This document shows positions 41,609 to 51,472 of a stretch of DNA of 64,000 bases, piece by piece. Position 1 is the stretch's first letter; every line of letters begins with the position of its first letter. The position numbers and the translations under genes are program-made. The notes below the pieces were generated by a model, which saw only the letters and a list, made by a program, of their open reading frames with translations, was not told the origin of the DNA and did not search any database. The DNA comes from Streptomyces rimosus (GTDB taxonomy: Bacteria; Actinomycetota; Actinomycetes; Streptomycetales; Streptomycetaceae): assembly GCF_008704655.1 (NCBI RefSeq), contig NZ_CP023688.1, forward strand, positions 8,559,001-8,623,000, in the 5' to 3' direction.

Positions 41609-42079
41609 GTGCTCGGTGCCGCGGCCGGCGGGCCGGCCGGCTTTCGCGCGGCGAAGCAGAGCGCGGAGGTGGCGGCGCGGGCTCTCGCCGAGCAGGTCGC
41701 CGGGCAGGCCCGGTACGAGCGGGAGCAATGGGTGCGTCAGGAGCAGCGCCAGGTCTACGGCGACATCAACCGCGCCTACGGCGAACTGGCCACCGCCCTC
41801 TCCGCCCTGCACGCCGCGCTCGCCGAGCGCAGGCCCGTACAGGAACTGGTCGAGCGGGTGGAGGAACGGCGGCTGCGGCTGTCGGTCGCCGTCGGTCCCA
41901 CGGCCATGCCGGGGCCCGAGGAGGTTGACGACGTCGCATGTGCGCTGATCGGCGCGACCGAGGCGTTCGTGGCGGCGTACCGCGAACTGGCCGTGCTGCC
42001 GCGGGCCGACGAACCGGTGCGGCTCGACGCCGTACGGGAGCGCGTCGCGGGCCGCAGGCAGATGTGCACGCCTGCCTGA
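41609..42079 (+). CDS. hypothetical coiled-coil protein
   Basis: About 156 residues from GTG 41609, with strong coding bias. Begins with a short glycine/alanine-rich hydrophobic segment (VLGAAAGGPAGF), then long charged helices (SAEVAARALAEQVAGQARYE, EQWVRQEQRQVYGDINRAYG). Similar Streptomyces proteins have an N-terminal membrane helix followed by such a coiled coil, and this one may be N-terminally shortened. The start is not well supported by a ribosome site. Function unknown. Confidence 0.55.
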   Translation: MLGAAAGGPAGFRAAKQSAEVAARALAEQVAGQARYEREQWVRQEQRQVYGDINRAYGELATALSALHAALAERRPVQELVERVEERRLRLSVAVGPTAMPGPEEVDDVACALIGATEAFVAAYRELAVLPRADEPVRLDAVRERVAGRRQMCTPA

Positions 42080-42130
42080 GCAACTTCTCCGCCGCCTGCC
42101 GCAACGTACTGCTGCGGCAGGGCGACAGCT

Positions 42131-42149
42131 GACCGGGGCATCCCCGGTC
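42131..42149. terminator. short hairpin
   Basis: GACCGGGG (42131-42138) pairs with CCCCGGTC (42142-42149) over CAT, between convergent genes. Confidence 0.55.
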
Positions 42150-42151
42150 CG

Positions 42152-42364
42152 TCAGGCGGCCATGTCCTGCCGCGGCACCACCTTGAACACGTCGCCGTGC
42201 GCGGAGTACACCACGTGCACATCCTCACCGGCGGCGCGCAGCACCTCCACCACCGCGTCCAGCATCGGCAGCGACCGGGCGCTGCCCGCGGGCAGCTGGC
42301 GCGGTAACGACACGGCGGGCACGCGAAGCGGTTCTTCAACGACGTTCATCACAGATGTCCCCAT
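42152..42364 (-). CDS. small hypothetical protein
   Basis: 70 residues from ATG 42364, or 65 from ATG 42349. Soluble, with LDAVVEVLRAAGEDVHVVYS and VFKVVPRQDMAA suggesting a compact alpha/beta domain. Codon bias is coding. Family not recognised. Small proteins of this type often sit beside regulators in Streptomyces, but none is linked here. Confidence 0.5.
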   Translation of the reverse strand: MGTSVMNVVEEPLRVPAVSLPRQLPAGSARSLPMLDAVVEVLRAAGEDVHVVYSAHGDVFKVVPRQDMAA

Positions 42365-42500
42365 CTCGGCACGGAACTTCCCCCATCCGCCGGCACCAGC
42401 GTGCCGACGGCATGGCCAGCATCCGGCAGCCCGATGAACGGAAGCTCAACGCCTGCGCGACGGCGTCAATCCGCGCAGGCCGGGGGCGGTCCGGGCCGGT

Positions 42501-43280
42501 TCAGCCGGTGGCTTGCGGCGCCAGCGCCGCCGCGACCGCGCGGACGTACCCCTCCGGGTTGTCCAGCATGATGTTGTGCCCGCAGTCGGGCACCGGCACC
42601 ACCCGTACCCCGGCCGCCGTCAGCTCCCCGGCGCCCGGCAGCGGGACATCGGCCTCGGGCAGCAGGTACGTACGCGGAATCGCCAGCTTCAACAGCACCT
42701 CGCGCATGACCGGTTCGCTGCCCCGGGTGAGGTGCACCGCGCTGCGGTGCAGCGCCTCCAGCCCGGCCAACCGCATCGTGGACCACCAGTGCGCGCCCGC
42801 CACGTCCCGTATCCGCTCCCAGCCGCCCGCGAGGAACTCCTCCTCGGAGAGCGCGGCGATGCCGCCGCTGCCCGGCCGGCCCCGCTCCGGGGTGATCGGG
42901 TCGAGGTTGGCGTCGATGAGGACGAGCCGCGCCACCAGGTCCGGGTGCCGGGCGGCGAGCAGGATCGCCACCGAGCCGCCCATGCTGTGGGCGATCACGT
43001 CCGCCGCATTCACCCCGGCGGCCCGCAGCGCCTCGGCGACGGCGTCGGCGTGTGCCTCCAGGGTGTACGGGAAGCTGGTCGGCCGGTCGCTGATGCCGAA
43101 GCCCAGCAGATCCAGGAGCAGCGAGCGGTGGCCCGCCAGGCGCGGGTGCGCGGCCGTCTCGGCGAAGTAGGCGGGCGAGGTGGCGCCGAGGCCGTGCAGA
43201 TAGACGCGGACCGGTTCCTCGCCCGGCAGTTCGGCCCAGCGGATACGGTCGCCCTCAGGCGTCACCACGGCGTTGCGCAC
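42501..43280 (-). CDS. alpha/beta hydrolase
   Basis: 259 residues from GTG 43280 (GGAGCAGGAGAG upstream). Oxyanion segment YLHGLGATSPAYF, LLDLLGFGISDRP, nucleophile Ser in VIAHSMGGSVAIL, catalytic His in VPDCGHNIMLDNPEGY. Typical lid-bearing hydrolase of the 2-hydroxymuconate-semialdehyde hydrolase or esterase kind. Substrate unknown. Divergent from the small kinase gene. Confidence 0.86.
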   Translation of the reverse strand: MRNAVVTPEGDRIRWAELPGEEPVRVYLHGLGATSPAYFAETAAHPRLAGHRSLLLDLLGFGISDRPTSFPYTLEAHADAVAEALRAAGVNAADVIAHSMGGSVAILLAARHPDLVARLVLIDANLDPITPERGRPGSGGIAALSEEEFLAGGWERIRDVAGAHWWSTMRLAGLEALHRSAVHLTRGSEPVMREVLLKLAIPRTYLLPEADVPLPGAGELTAAGVRVVPVPDCGHNIMLDNPEGYVRAVAAALAPQATG

Positions 43281-43433
43281 GGTCGTCTCTCCTGCTCCTG
43301 GGAACCGGGCGGTGGCCCGGGATGGCTGCGGACGCGGGCCCGTCCGGGCACGGGCGCCCACGGGCGCTGGACAGCTTGCCAGGCGCGTAAATTCGCTGGC
43401 GAGGCGGGTGCGGTGGGCCGACCATGGGCGGTG

Positions 43434-43973
43434 ATGCAGCCTACGACGAAGGTTCTGGTCCTGTGCGGCGCCGCCGGGGTCGGCAAGTCCACGACGGCGT
43501 ACGAGATCGCCCACCAGCTCGGCCGCGCGGACATCCCGCACGCCGTCATCGACACCGACCAGCTGGACCAGGTCCACCCCTGGCCGCCGCCCGGCCTCGC
43601 GCCCGGCGAACTGTCCCGCCGCAACCTCGCCGCGGTCTGGGCGAACCTGGCCGAGGTGGGCCACACCCGGCTGCTCCTGACGGGCGTGTTCGTCACGCTG
43701 GAACGGGAGCTGGCGTGGATCGCCGACGCCGTACCGGGCGCCGACATCGTGTCCGTACGGCTGACCGCCGACGTATCCGCCCTGGAGCAACGGGTCCGCC
43801 GCCGGGAGATCGGCTCCGGGGCGGACGGCCAACTCGCCCGCACCCTGCGCCAGTACGCCGACCTCCGGCGCCCGGAGCCGCCGGGCACCACGGTGATCGA
43901 CACCACCGGCCGGACCGTGGCGTCGGTCGCGGCCGAGGTGGTCGGGGTGTGGCTGGGCGGGGGAGCGGGATAG
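43434..43973 (+). CDS. P-loop kinase-like ATP-binding protein
   Basis: 179 residues with Walker A VLCGAAGVGKSTTAYEIA at the N-terminus, an aspartate pair (VIDTDQLDQVHPW) typical of shikimate/adenylylsulfate-kinase-like NMP kinases, and an arginine lid (EQRVRRREIG). Probably phosphorylates a small molecule, but the substrate is not evident. Start ATG 43434 is directly preceded by an in-frame GTG and has a weak ribosome site. Confidence 0.75.
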   Translation: MQPTTKVLVLCGAAGVGKSTTAYEIAHQLGRADIPHAVIDTDQLDQVHPWPPPGLAPGELSRRNLAAVWANLAEVGHTRLLLTGVFVTLERELAWIADAVPGADIVSVRLTADVSALEQRVRRREIGSGADGQLARTLRQYADLRRPEPPGTTVIDTTGRTVASVAAEVVGVWLGGGAG

Positions 43974-43997
43974 GGCGGATCCGCCGGCCCGTGCCGG

Positions 43998-44750
43998 TCA
44001 GAGGCCGGCGCGCTCCATGAAGAGGGTCCGCAGGTGGGACAGGCTCCGCTCGGCCAGGGGGCGCAGGGCCGGGGCGGCGGCGAGGGCGTCGGCCCGCAGC
44101 CGGGTCGTGGCGTCGGGGCCGAGGGCTTCCTCGGCCTCGGCGGTGAAGGACGGCTCGGCGAGCCAGTTGTCCTGGAGGCCGGGGGTGACCTCCAGGTGGA
44201 ACTGGAGGCCCCAGGCGGCCGGTCCGGCGCGGAACGCCTGGCACTCGGTCGACCCGGTGCTCGCCAGGACACGGGTGTCCGCGGCCGGGACGATGCGGTC
44301 GCCGTGCCAGTGGAGCACGGCCGGAGCCTCCGCCAGCGGGCCGACGACCGGGTCGTCGCGGTCCACGTCCCGCAGCGGCGCCCAGCCGATCTCGCCGGGG
44401 CGGCCCATCTCGGTGCTCGTCCGTACGGCCAGACCCTGGACACGGGCGAGGAGCTGAGCGCCCAGGCACACGCCCAGCGTCGGTATCCCGGCGCGCAGCG
44501 CGTCGGCCAGGAGGTCCCGCTCCAGCTTCAGCGCCGGGTGGCCCGCCAGGTCGTCCGCGTTCATGGGGCCGCCCATGACGACCAGCCCCGCCAGGTCGGA
44601 CACCGGCGGCAGATCGTCCGCCGAGGCGCCCGGCGTGTCGATCAGGTTGCGGATGTCGGCGTGGAGGCCGCTGCCGTCCAACGCGTCCAGGATCAGGCCG
44701 GGCTTCTCGACCTCGATGTGCTGGAGGAACAGGACGGTACGGGCGGGCAT
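43998..44750 (-). CDS. class I glutamine amidotransferase (GMP synthase-like)
   Basis: 250 residues. Nucleophile Cys in LGVCLGAQLLA, His/Glu in GLQFHLEVT, and LVVMGGPMNADD at the oxyanion site. Stand-alone amidotransferase domain of the YfeJ/GuaA-like group. These may be gamma-glutamyl hydrolases or amidase-like enzymes of nitrogen metabolism. No synthase partner is adjacent. ATG follows GAGGAGACCG. Orientation is toward the kinase gene (convergent). Confidence 0.82.
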   Translation of the reverse strand: MPARTVLFLQHIEVEKPGLILDALDGSGLHADIRNLIDTPGASADDLPPVSDLAGLVVMGGPMNADDLAGHPALKLERDLLADALRAGIPTLGVCLGAQLLARVQGLAVRTSTEMGRPGEIGWAPLRDVDRDDPVVGPLAEAPAVLHWHGDRIVPAADTRVLASTGSTECQAFRAGPAAWGLQFHLEVTPGLQDNWLAEPSFTAEAEEALGPDATTRLRADALAAAPALRPLAERSLSHLRTLFMERAGL

Positions 44751-44951
44751 GGGGCGGTCTCCTCGGGGTGGCCGGGGCGGTGGTGGCGTGACGGGCAGCT
44801 TAACGCGCAGGTCATGACGGTCCTGGTGTGTGCGGGTGTGGGCGGGCGGACCGAAAGCCCTGGACGCTGCCGGCTGTGATCCCCCGCCCCGGCCCGCTCC
44901 GCTGCCCGGACCCCGGCTCCCCGTACCGCCGCTCACTCCCCGAGCGCTCTC
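44751..44951. other. upstream region between amidotransferase and gcl operon
   Basis: First part of a 340-base divergent intergenic region. No gene seen. The gcl promoter and operator elements begin at 44952 and are listed separately. Confidence 0.4.
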
Positions 44952-44980
44952 TTGACGGCTGGAGGGGTGCGCTCTACTTT
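44952..44980 (+). promoter_or_regulatory. gcl operon promoter
   Basis: TTGACG (44952-44957), 17-base spacer, TACTTT (44975-44980): a good housekeeping-type promoter, 113 bases before the gcl start. Confidence 0.6.
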
Positions 44981-44988
44981 CTTCGTAC

Positions 44989-45024
44989 TTCCGCACAGCA
45001 AAACAGCAATTCCATTATGCGGAA
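44989..45024. promoter_or_regulatory. TTCCGCA/TGCGGAA operator-like repeats at gcl
   Basis: TTCCGCA (44989-44995) and TGCGGAA (45018-45024) are a perfect 7-bp inverted repeat with a 22-base spacer. TTCCATTATGCGGAA (45010-45024) also has short TTCC/GGAA arms in the 15-bp form used by IclR-family regulators. Located just after the expected transcription start, it fits repression by an AllR/IclR-like protein encoded elsewhere. Confidence 0.5.
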
Positions 45025-45092
45025 ACAGTGCAGCTCACGCCTCCGCCCCCGGGCCGGAGCGCGATCCCGACAGGCCGACGCAGGAGTACTCG

Positions 45093-46871
<1,779 letters not shown>

Positions 46872-46943
46872 GCCGGGCGGGTGGGGGCCGCCGCCCCCGC
46901 CCTGCCGCTTCCGCACCCCGCATCACGAAAGGACGGCTCCGTC

Positions 46944-47789
46944 GTGGGCTTCTCCGACGCGCGTTTCGATGTCAACCTCTCGATCCTGTTCACCGAGCTG
47001 CCGCTGCTGGAACGCCCGGCGGCGGCCGCCGCGGCCGGGTTCACCGCGGTCGAGCTGTGGTGGCCCTGGACCGACGCCCCCGTCCCCGCACAACGGCAGC
47101 TGGACGCCCTGCGCAACGCGCTGCGCGATGCGGGTACGCAGCTGGTCGGCCTGAACTTCTACGCCGGGCAGCTGCCCGGCCCCGACCGCGGCGCCCTGTC
47201 CGTCCCCGGGGAGGAGTCCGAGCGCTTCCGCGCCAACGTGGAGGTGGCCGCGGACTTCGCGCAGTCGCTGGGCTGCACCGCGCTCAACGCCCTGTACGGC
47301 AACCGCGTCCAGGGCGTGGACCCGGCCGCCCAGGACGCCCTGGCGCTGGAGAACCTGACCCTGGCCGCCCGCGCCGCCCACCGGGTGGGCGCCACGCTGC
47401 TGATCGAGGCACTCAACGCGCCGGAGTCACCCGCCTGCCCGATCGTCTCGGCGCCCAAGGCGATCGAGGTGGTGGACGCGGTCAACGCGGCCACCGGCCT
47501 GGACAACGCCCGCTTCCTGATGGACCTCTACCACCTGGCGAGGAACGGCGAGGACCTGGAAGCGGTCATCGACCGCTACACCCCGCTGACCGGCCACGTC
47601 CAGATCGCCGACAACCCCGGCCGCGGCGCCCCCGGCACCGGCACCCTCCCCCTCGAAGACCTCCTGGACCGGCTGCACACCAACGGCTACGCCGGCTGGA
47701 CGGGCCTGGAGTACAAGCCCGGCAACACCCCCAGCGCGGACGCGTTCGCCTGGCTGCCCCGCCCCCAGCGCGCCACCACCGCCCCCTGA
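46944..47789 (+). CDS. hyi: hydroxypyruvate isomerase
   Basis: 281 residues, xylose-isomerase-like TIM barrel: FTAVELWWPW, LLIEALNAPESPA (metal Glu), FLMDLYHLARNGED, GHVQIADNPGRGAPGTG and GWTGLEYKPGN. Interconverts hydroxypyruvate and tartronate semialdehyde. GTG start with AAAGGA upstream. Lies 72 bases after gcl. Confidence 0.92.
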   Translation: MGFSDARFDVNLSILFTELPLLERPAAAAAAGFTAVELWWPWTDAPVPAQRQLDALRNALRDAGTQLVGLNFYAGQLPGPDRGALSVPGEESERFRANVEVAADFAQSLGCTALNALYGNRVQGVDPAAQDALALENLTLAARAAHRVGATLLIEALNAPESPACPIVSAPKAIEVVDAVNAATGLDNARFLMDLYHLARNGEDLEAVIDRYTPLTGHVQIADNPGRGAPGTGTLPLEDLLDRLHTNGYAGWTGLEYKPGNTPSADAFAWLPRPQRATTAP

Positions 47790-47815
47790 CCCGCCGCACG
47801 AAAGGCACCCCGTAC

Positions 47816-48709
47816 ATGAGCACTCTTCCGAAGATCGCGTGGATCGGGCTGGGCATCATGGGCGCGCCCATGGCCGAGAACCTGCTCAAGGCCGGCTACC
47901 CGGTCACCGGCCACACCCTCGAACCGGACAAGCTCGACCGGCTGGCGACCGCCGGCGGCACCCCCGCCGCCTCGATCGCCGAAGCCGTGGCCGGGGCCGA
48001 TGTCATCGTCACCATGGTGCCTGCCTCCCCCCAGGTCGAGGCCATCGCCTACGGGCCCGACGGCATCCTGGCCAACGCCCGGCGCGGGGCACTGCTGATC
48101 GACATGTCCTCGATCACCCCGCAGACGTCCGTCGACCTGGCCGCCGCCGCAGCAGAGCGGGGCCTGCGGGTGCTGGACGCCCCGGTCTCCGGCGGCGAGG
48201 CCGGCGCCATCGAGGCGGTGCTGTCCATCATGGTCGGCGGCCCCCAGGAGGACTTCGACGCCGCCCGCCCCCTGTTCGAAGCGCTCGGCACGACCATCGT
48301 GCGCTGCGGCCCGCACGGAGCGGGGCAGACCGTCAAGGCCGCCAACCAGCTCATCGTCGCCGTCAACCTCCAGGCCTGCGCCGAAGCCGTGGTCTTCCTG
48401 GAGAAGTCCGGCGTCGACCTGACCGCCGCCCTGGAAGTCCTGGGCGGCGGGCTGGCCGGCTCCACCGTCCTGACCCGCAAGAAGACCAACTTCCTGAACC
48501 GCGACTTCACCCCGGGCTTCCGCATCGATCTGCACCACAAGGACATGGGCATCGTCACCGACGCCGCCCGCACGGTCGGCGCCGCCCTGCCCGTCGGCAC
48601 CCTGGTCGCCTCCCTGGTCGCCGCCCTGCGCGCACAGGGCGACGGCGGCCTCGACCACTCCGCCCTCCTACGCGGCGTCGAACGCCTCTCCGGCCACACC
48701 ACCGGCTGA
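47816..48709 (+). CDS. glxR: 2-hydroxy-3-oxopropionate (tartronate semialdehyde) reductase
   Basis: 297 residues of the beta-hydroxyacid dehydrogenase family. NAD(P) motif AWIGLGIMGAPMAENLLKAG, substrate motif DAPVSGGEAGA, catalytic Lys in GQTVKAANQLIVA, and DLHHKDMGIVTDAA. Reduces tartronate semialdehyde to D-glycerate, completing the glycerate pathway. Starts 26 bases after hyi and is followed by a terminator. Confidence 0.94.
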   Translation: MSTLPKIAWIGLGIMGAPMAENLLKAGYPVTGHTLEPDKLDRLATAGGTPAASIAEAVAGADVIVTMVPASPQVEAIAYGPDGILANARRGALLIDMSSITPQTSVDLAAAAAERGLRVLDAPVSGGEAGAIEAVLSIMVGGPQEDFDAARPLFEALGTTIVRCGPHGAGQTVKAANQLIVAVNLQACAEAVVFLEKSGVDLTAALEVLGGGLAGSTVLTRKKTNFLNRDFTPGFRIDLHHKDMGIVTDAARTVGAALPVGTLVASLVAALRAQGDGGLDHSALLRGVERLSGHTTG

Positions 48710-48734
48710 GTCCGGCCCGTACCGTACGAGGACC

Positions 48735-48779
48735 GCCCGAGCCACCGCCGCGCCCGCAACCCGCGACGGTGGCTCGGGC
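48735..48779. terminator. terminator of the gcl operon
   Basis: GCCCGAGCCACCG (48735-48747) pairs perfectly with CGGTGGCTCGGGC (48767-48779), between glxR and a convergent acetyltransferase gene. Confidence 0.85.
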
Positions 48780-48820
48780 ACACCCGTAGCCGGACCCCTA
48801 CGGCTCGCGCCCCACGCCCG

Positions 48821-49444
48821 TCATGCCGGGTCCGGCCAGTCGTCGCCCGCGATACGGGCGTGCAAGTGCTCGTCGTGCCAGCCATCGGCGTGCAACAGCG
48901 CGCTGCGCATGGTGCCTTCGAGCCGGAAGCCGGCCCTTTCCGCCACACGGCAGGACGCCGGGTTGGCGACGGAGTGCGAGAGCCGCAGCCGGTGCAGGCC
49001 CAGTTCATGTACGGCCCACCGGCTGATCCGTACGGTCGCCGACACGGCCAGCCCGCGTCCGCGTCCGGCCGGCAGCAGCCAGTAGAGGAACTCGGCGCTG
49101 CCGCCGCGGAGATCCATGTCCCCGATCCCGGCCAGCCCCACCGCCGCGCCGCCACCCGCACCCGCCACGGCCCAGATGGCGGCCTGTTCGTCGTGCCACC
49201 GCCGGTGCCAGTGGGCGATCTTGTCCCGGGCGCCGTTCGGCGAGACCCGCGCGGGCCGGTTCCAGTGGACGATGTCCGGGTCCTGGCAGGCGGCGACCAG
49301 CACCTGCGCGTCGGCGGGCCGCCACGGACGTAACTCGGCGTCCGTGGACAGCGTGAGGGTGGGCTGCTCACTGTCGCGCAGCCGGCCGGCGGGAACGACG
49401 GGAGGGATCGGGGAAGTCGTGGGGGAGGAGCTGGGTGAAGTCAT
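48821..49444 (-). CDS. GNAT acetyltransferase (RimJ/RimL-like)
   Basis: 207 residues. RimJ-type features: LRPWRPADAQVLVAACQDPD, EFLYWLLPAGRGRGLAVSA (acetyl-CoA loop), LRLSHSVANPASCRVAERAG and FRLEGTMRSALLHADG. Acetylates amino groups of proteins or small molecules. Target unknown. Leu38 is a TTA codon (49331-49333), unusual in this DNA, hinting at bldA-dependent expression. The N-terminal 28 residues are Ser/Pro-rich, so the true start may be later. Confidence 0.82.
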   Translation of the reverse strand: MTSPSSSPTTSPIPPVVPAGRLRDSEQPTLTLSTDAELRPWRPADAQVLVAACQDPDIVHWNRPARVSPNGARDKIAHWHRRWHDEQAAIWAVAGAGGGAAVGLAGIGDMDLRGGSAEFLYWLLPAGRGRGLAVSATVRISRWAVHELGLHRLRLSHSVANPASCRVAERAGFRLEGTMRSALLHADGWHDEHLHARIAGDDWPDPA

Positions 49445-49538
49445 GGGTGGATCTTGCCAAGGGCCGTGTACGGGCGGTGTATGGGCGGGCCGCCGCGCCG
49501 CCCCGGCGCACTTCTGTCCTGTTAAGGGCGCTCCTCAT

Positions 49539-49892
49539 ATGGGCGACAATTCAGGTAATGGACCAGTGATGAGGGCCCCTATCGCTATGGTCGCAGCCGG
49601 TGACGAGTACCTGGCCACCGCCGTCGCCAGGCTCCGAGCGGAACGCCGGGGCGTCCCGGCGCAGTGCGTCGCCTGGCCAGCCCGGGACCACACCGGTACG
49701 GACGAACTTCCGTGCACGCAGCGGCTGGAAAGCACCGGACCGTGGCACCTGGACCCGGACCAGGGCGCGCGCTGGGCCGCGGCCATCACCGCGCAGGCGC
49801 GCACGCTCCCGGCCCACGTGGTGCTGCTGCCCGTTCCGCTCACGGGCCAGGCGGCTGTGGATTGCGCGTCCGTTGAGGGAGGCGCCCCGTGA
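49539..49892 (+). CDS. hypothetical protein upstream of the ABC genes
   Basis: 117 residues from ATG 49539, or 107 from ATG 49569. Soluble alpha/beta appearance, with DEYLATAVARLRAERRGVPA and LDPDQGARWAAAITAQARTL. GC-rich third positions support coding. Its TGA overlaps a GTG at 49889, suggesting coupling to the ABC genes that follow. I know no family for it. It could be a small regulator or modification factor of the ABC/glycosyltransferase locus. Confidence 0.55.
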   Translation: MGDNSGNGPVMRAPIAMVAAGDEYLATAVARLRAERRGVPAQCVAWPARDHTGTDELPCTQRLESTGPWHLDPDQGARWAAAITAQARTLPAHVVLLPVPLTGQAAVDCASVEGGAP

Positions 49893-49997
49893 ACACGGGG
49901 ACCTGTCACGGAGCGACGGCGCGGGTGGGGGGCTCCGGCGGCCGAGGCCGGGGCGGCCCGGTCGTCCACCGGCTACCTCGCCCAGGACGCCACGCCC

Positions 49998-50630
49998 ATG
50001 TGCCTCCTCACCCCCGCCGAGGCGGTACGGCTGCGCGGGCTGCCGAGGGCCGCGGCGCGCGACGAGCGGGACGCGCTCATCGACTGGTGGGGGCTCGGCG
50101 CCTTCGCCCGCCGGCGGCTGAACCACCTGTCCGGGGGCCGGCGGCAGCTCGCCCTGATCGCGATGGCCTGCGCGGGCGCGGTGTCCCTGGTGATTCTGGA
50201 CGAGCCGACCGCCGGCCTGGACCCGGGCCGCCGCGCCGAGGTCTGGAGCAGGCTCGGCGAACTCAACCGGAGCCTCGGACGCACGATCGTGCTGGTGACC
50301 CACGACCCCCTGGAGGCGGAACGGGTCCTGGGCAAGGTCGTCATCCTGGTCGCGGGCCGGGTCGCCGCGGCGGGCCGCCCGGCCGAACTGAAACGCCGCC
50401 TCGGCAGCGCGCTGCGCGTCGAGGTGGTCGGTGACGGCGCACTGGGGCCGGATCTGCCGCCGGAGTACGCATGGGACCGGGCCGGGTCCGGCCTGTGGCG
50501 CACCCTCGCCGAGCCGGAGGCCGTCATGGGGCTGTTCCAGCGGATGGGGGACAACGACCGCATCGCCGACGTCCGGGTACGTTCCGCGAATCTGGAGGAT
50601 CTGTACTTCCACCATGCCGAACACCACTGA
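49998..50630 (+). CDS. ABC transporter ATPase lacking the Walker A half
   Basis: 210 residues from ATG 49998. Q-loop just upstream (STGYLAQDATP), signature LNHLSGGRRQ, Walker B VSLVILDEPTAGLDPG and switch VLVTHDP are intact, as is the C-terminal drug-exporter extension. The N-terminal ~80 residues with Walker A are missing. The frame is closed by a TGA at 49890 and contains no Walker A in any frame. Either this is a deletion remnant or it pairs with another ATPase. The permease overlaps its end by 17 bases. Confidence 0.7.
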   Translation: MCLLTPAEAVRLRGLPRAAARDERDALIDWWGLGAFARRRLNHLSGGRRQLALIAMACAGAVSLVILDEPTAGLDPGRRAEVWSRLGELNRSLGRTIVLVTHDPLEAERVLGKVVILVAGRVAAAGRPAELKRRLGSALRVEVVGDGALGPDLPPEYAWDRAGSGLWRTLAEPEAVMGLFQRMGDNDRIADVRVRSANLEDLYFHHAEHH

Positions 50631-51429
50631 AACCGCCGATACGGCCGGTGTCCTGTCCGTCATGCGGCCGCCGGACGCCCGGTCCCGGCCCGGCATCCGC
50701 ACCGAACTCGGCCAGCTGATCAGCCTGCAGATCCTCAACTGGCGGTGGACCTGGCGCACCTTCCTGGTCCTCGGCACGATCCTGCCGGTCCTCTACGGGC
50801 TGATGCTGGGCACCGCGCTGCGCCACTCGACTCCCGGCGCGGTCAGCCACGCCCTGATCGGGGCGGTGTTGCTGTCCGCCTCCGTGGACTCCATGGGCAA
50901 GACGTCCGCCCACTTCGTCAACCTGCGGCAGACCGGCGGCCTCGATCACCTGCTGCGGCTGCCCGTCCGGCCCGCGCTGCTGATCGTCTCGACCGGCGCG
51001 GCCTTCTGCGCGTTCGCGCTGCCCGGCATCGTGGCCACCATTGTGCTCGACGCCTGGCTGCTCGACGTCGAACTGGCCGTCTCGCCGCTCGCCGTCCTGG
51101 TCGTCCCGGTCGCGGTCTTCGCCTACGTCGGCATCGGCGCGCTCATCGGCGGCCTCACCCCCACACCCGAACTGGCCTCGCCGCTCAGCCTGCTGGTCTC
51201 CCTCGCCTCGCTGGGGGCAGGCGCGGTCGTCCTGCCCGCCCCCCTCCTCCCGCCGGCCCTGCAAGCGGTCGGCGACTTCAACCCCGCGACCTATATCGCC
51301 GACGCCCTGCGCGGGGTCCTGCTGCCGGGCGACCACCCGCACCTCGCGATCAGCGTCCTGATCACCTGCGTCTTCACCGCGACGGCGGTCGTGTCCGCCG
51401 GCGCCTGGGTCCGCCGGTGGGCGGCCTGA
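50614..51429 (+). CDS. ABC-2 type transporter permease
   Basis: 271 residues, six membrane helices: RTFLVLGTILPVLYGLMLGT, IGAVLLSASVDSMGKT, VSTGAAFCAFALPGIVATIV, and the C-terminal FNPATYIADALRGVLLPGD motif of ABC-2 exporters. It would need a full ATPase to work, and the adjacent one lacks Walker A. The first 25 residues are cytoplasmic. Possibly exports a glycosylated product given the next gene. Confidence 0.85.
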   Translation: MPNTTETADTAGVLSVMRPPDARSRPGIRTELGQLISLQILNWRWTWRTFLVLGTILPVLYGLMLGTALRHSTPGAVSHALIGAVLLSASVDSMGKTSAHFVNLRQTGGLDHLLRLPVRPALLIVSTGAAFCAFALPGIVATIVLDAWLLDVELAVSPLAVLVVPVAVFAYVGIGALIGGLTPTPELASPLSLLVSLASLGAGAVVLPAPLLPPALQAVGDFNPATYIADALRGVLLPGDHPHLAISVLITCVFTATAVVSAGAWVRRWAA

Positions 51430-51472
51430 GCCGGACGGCCGCACGGCCGTCCACGACCAGCCGGAGGCAACC

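Noticed and set aside
49889..49998. A complete ABC ATPase start at GTG 49889
   Set aside because: That frame does not join the ATPase frame without a shift, and neither frame contains a Walker A motif.
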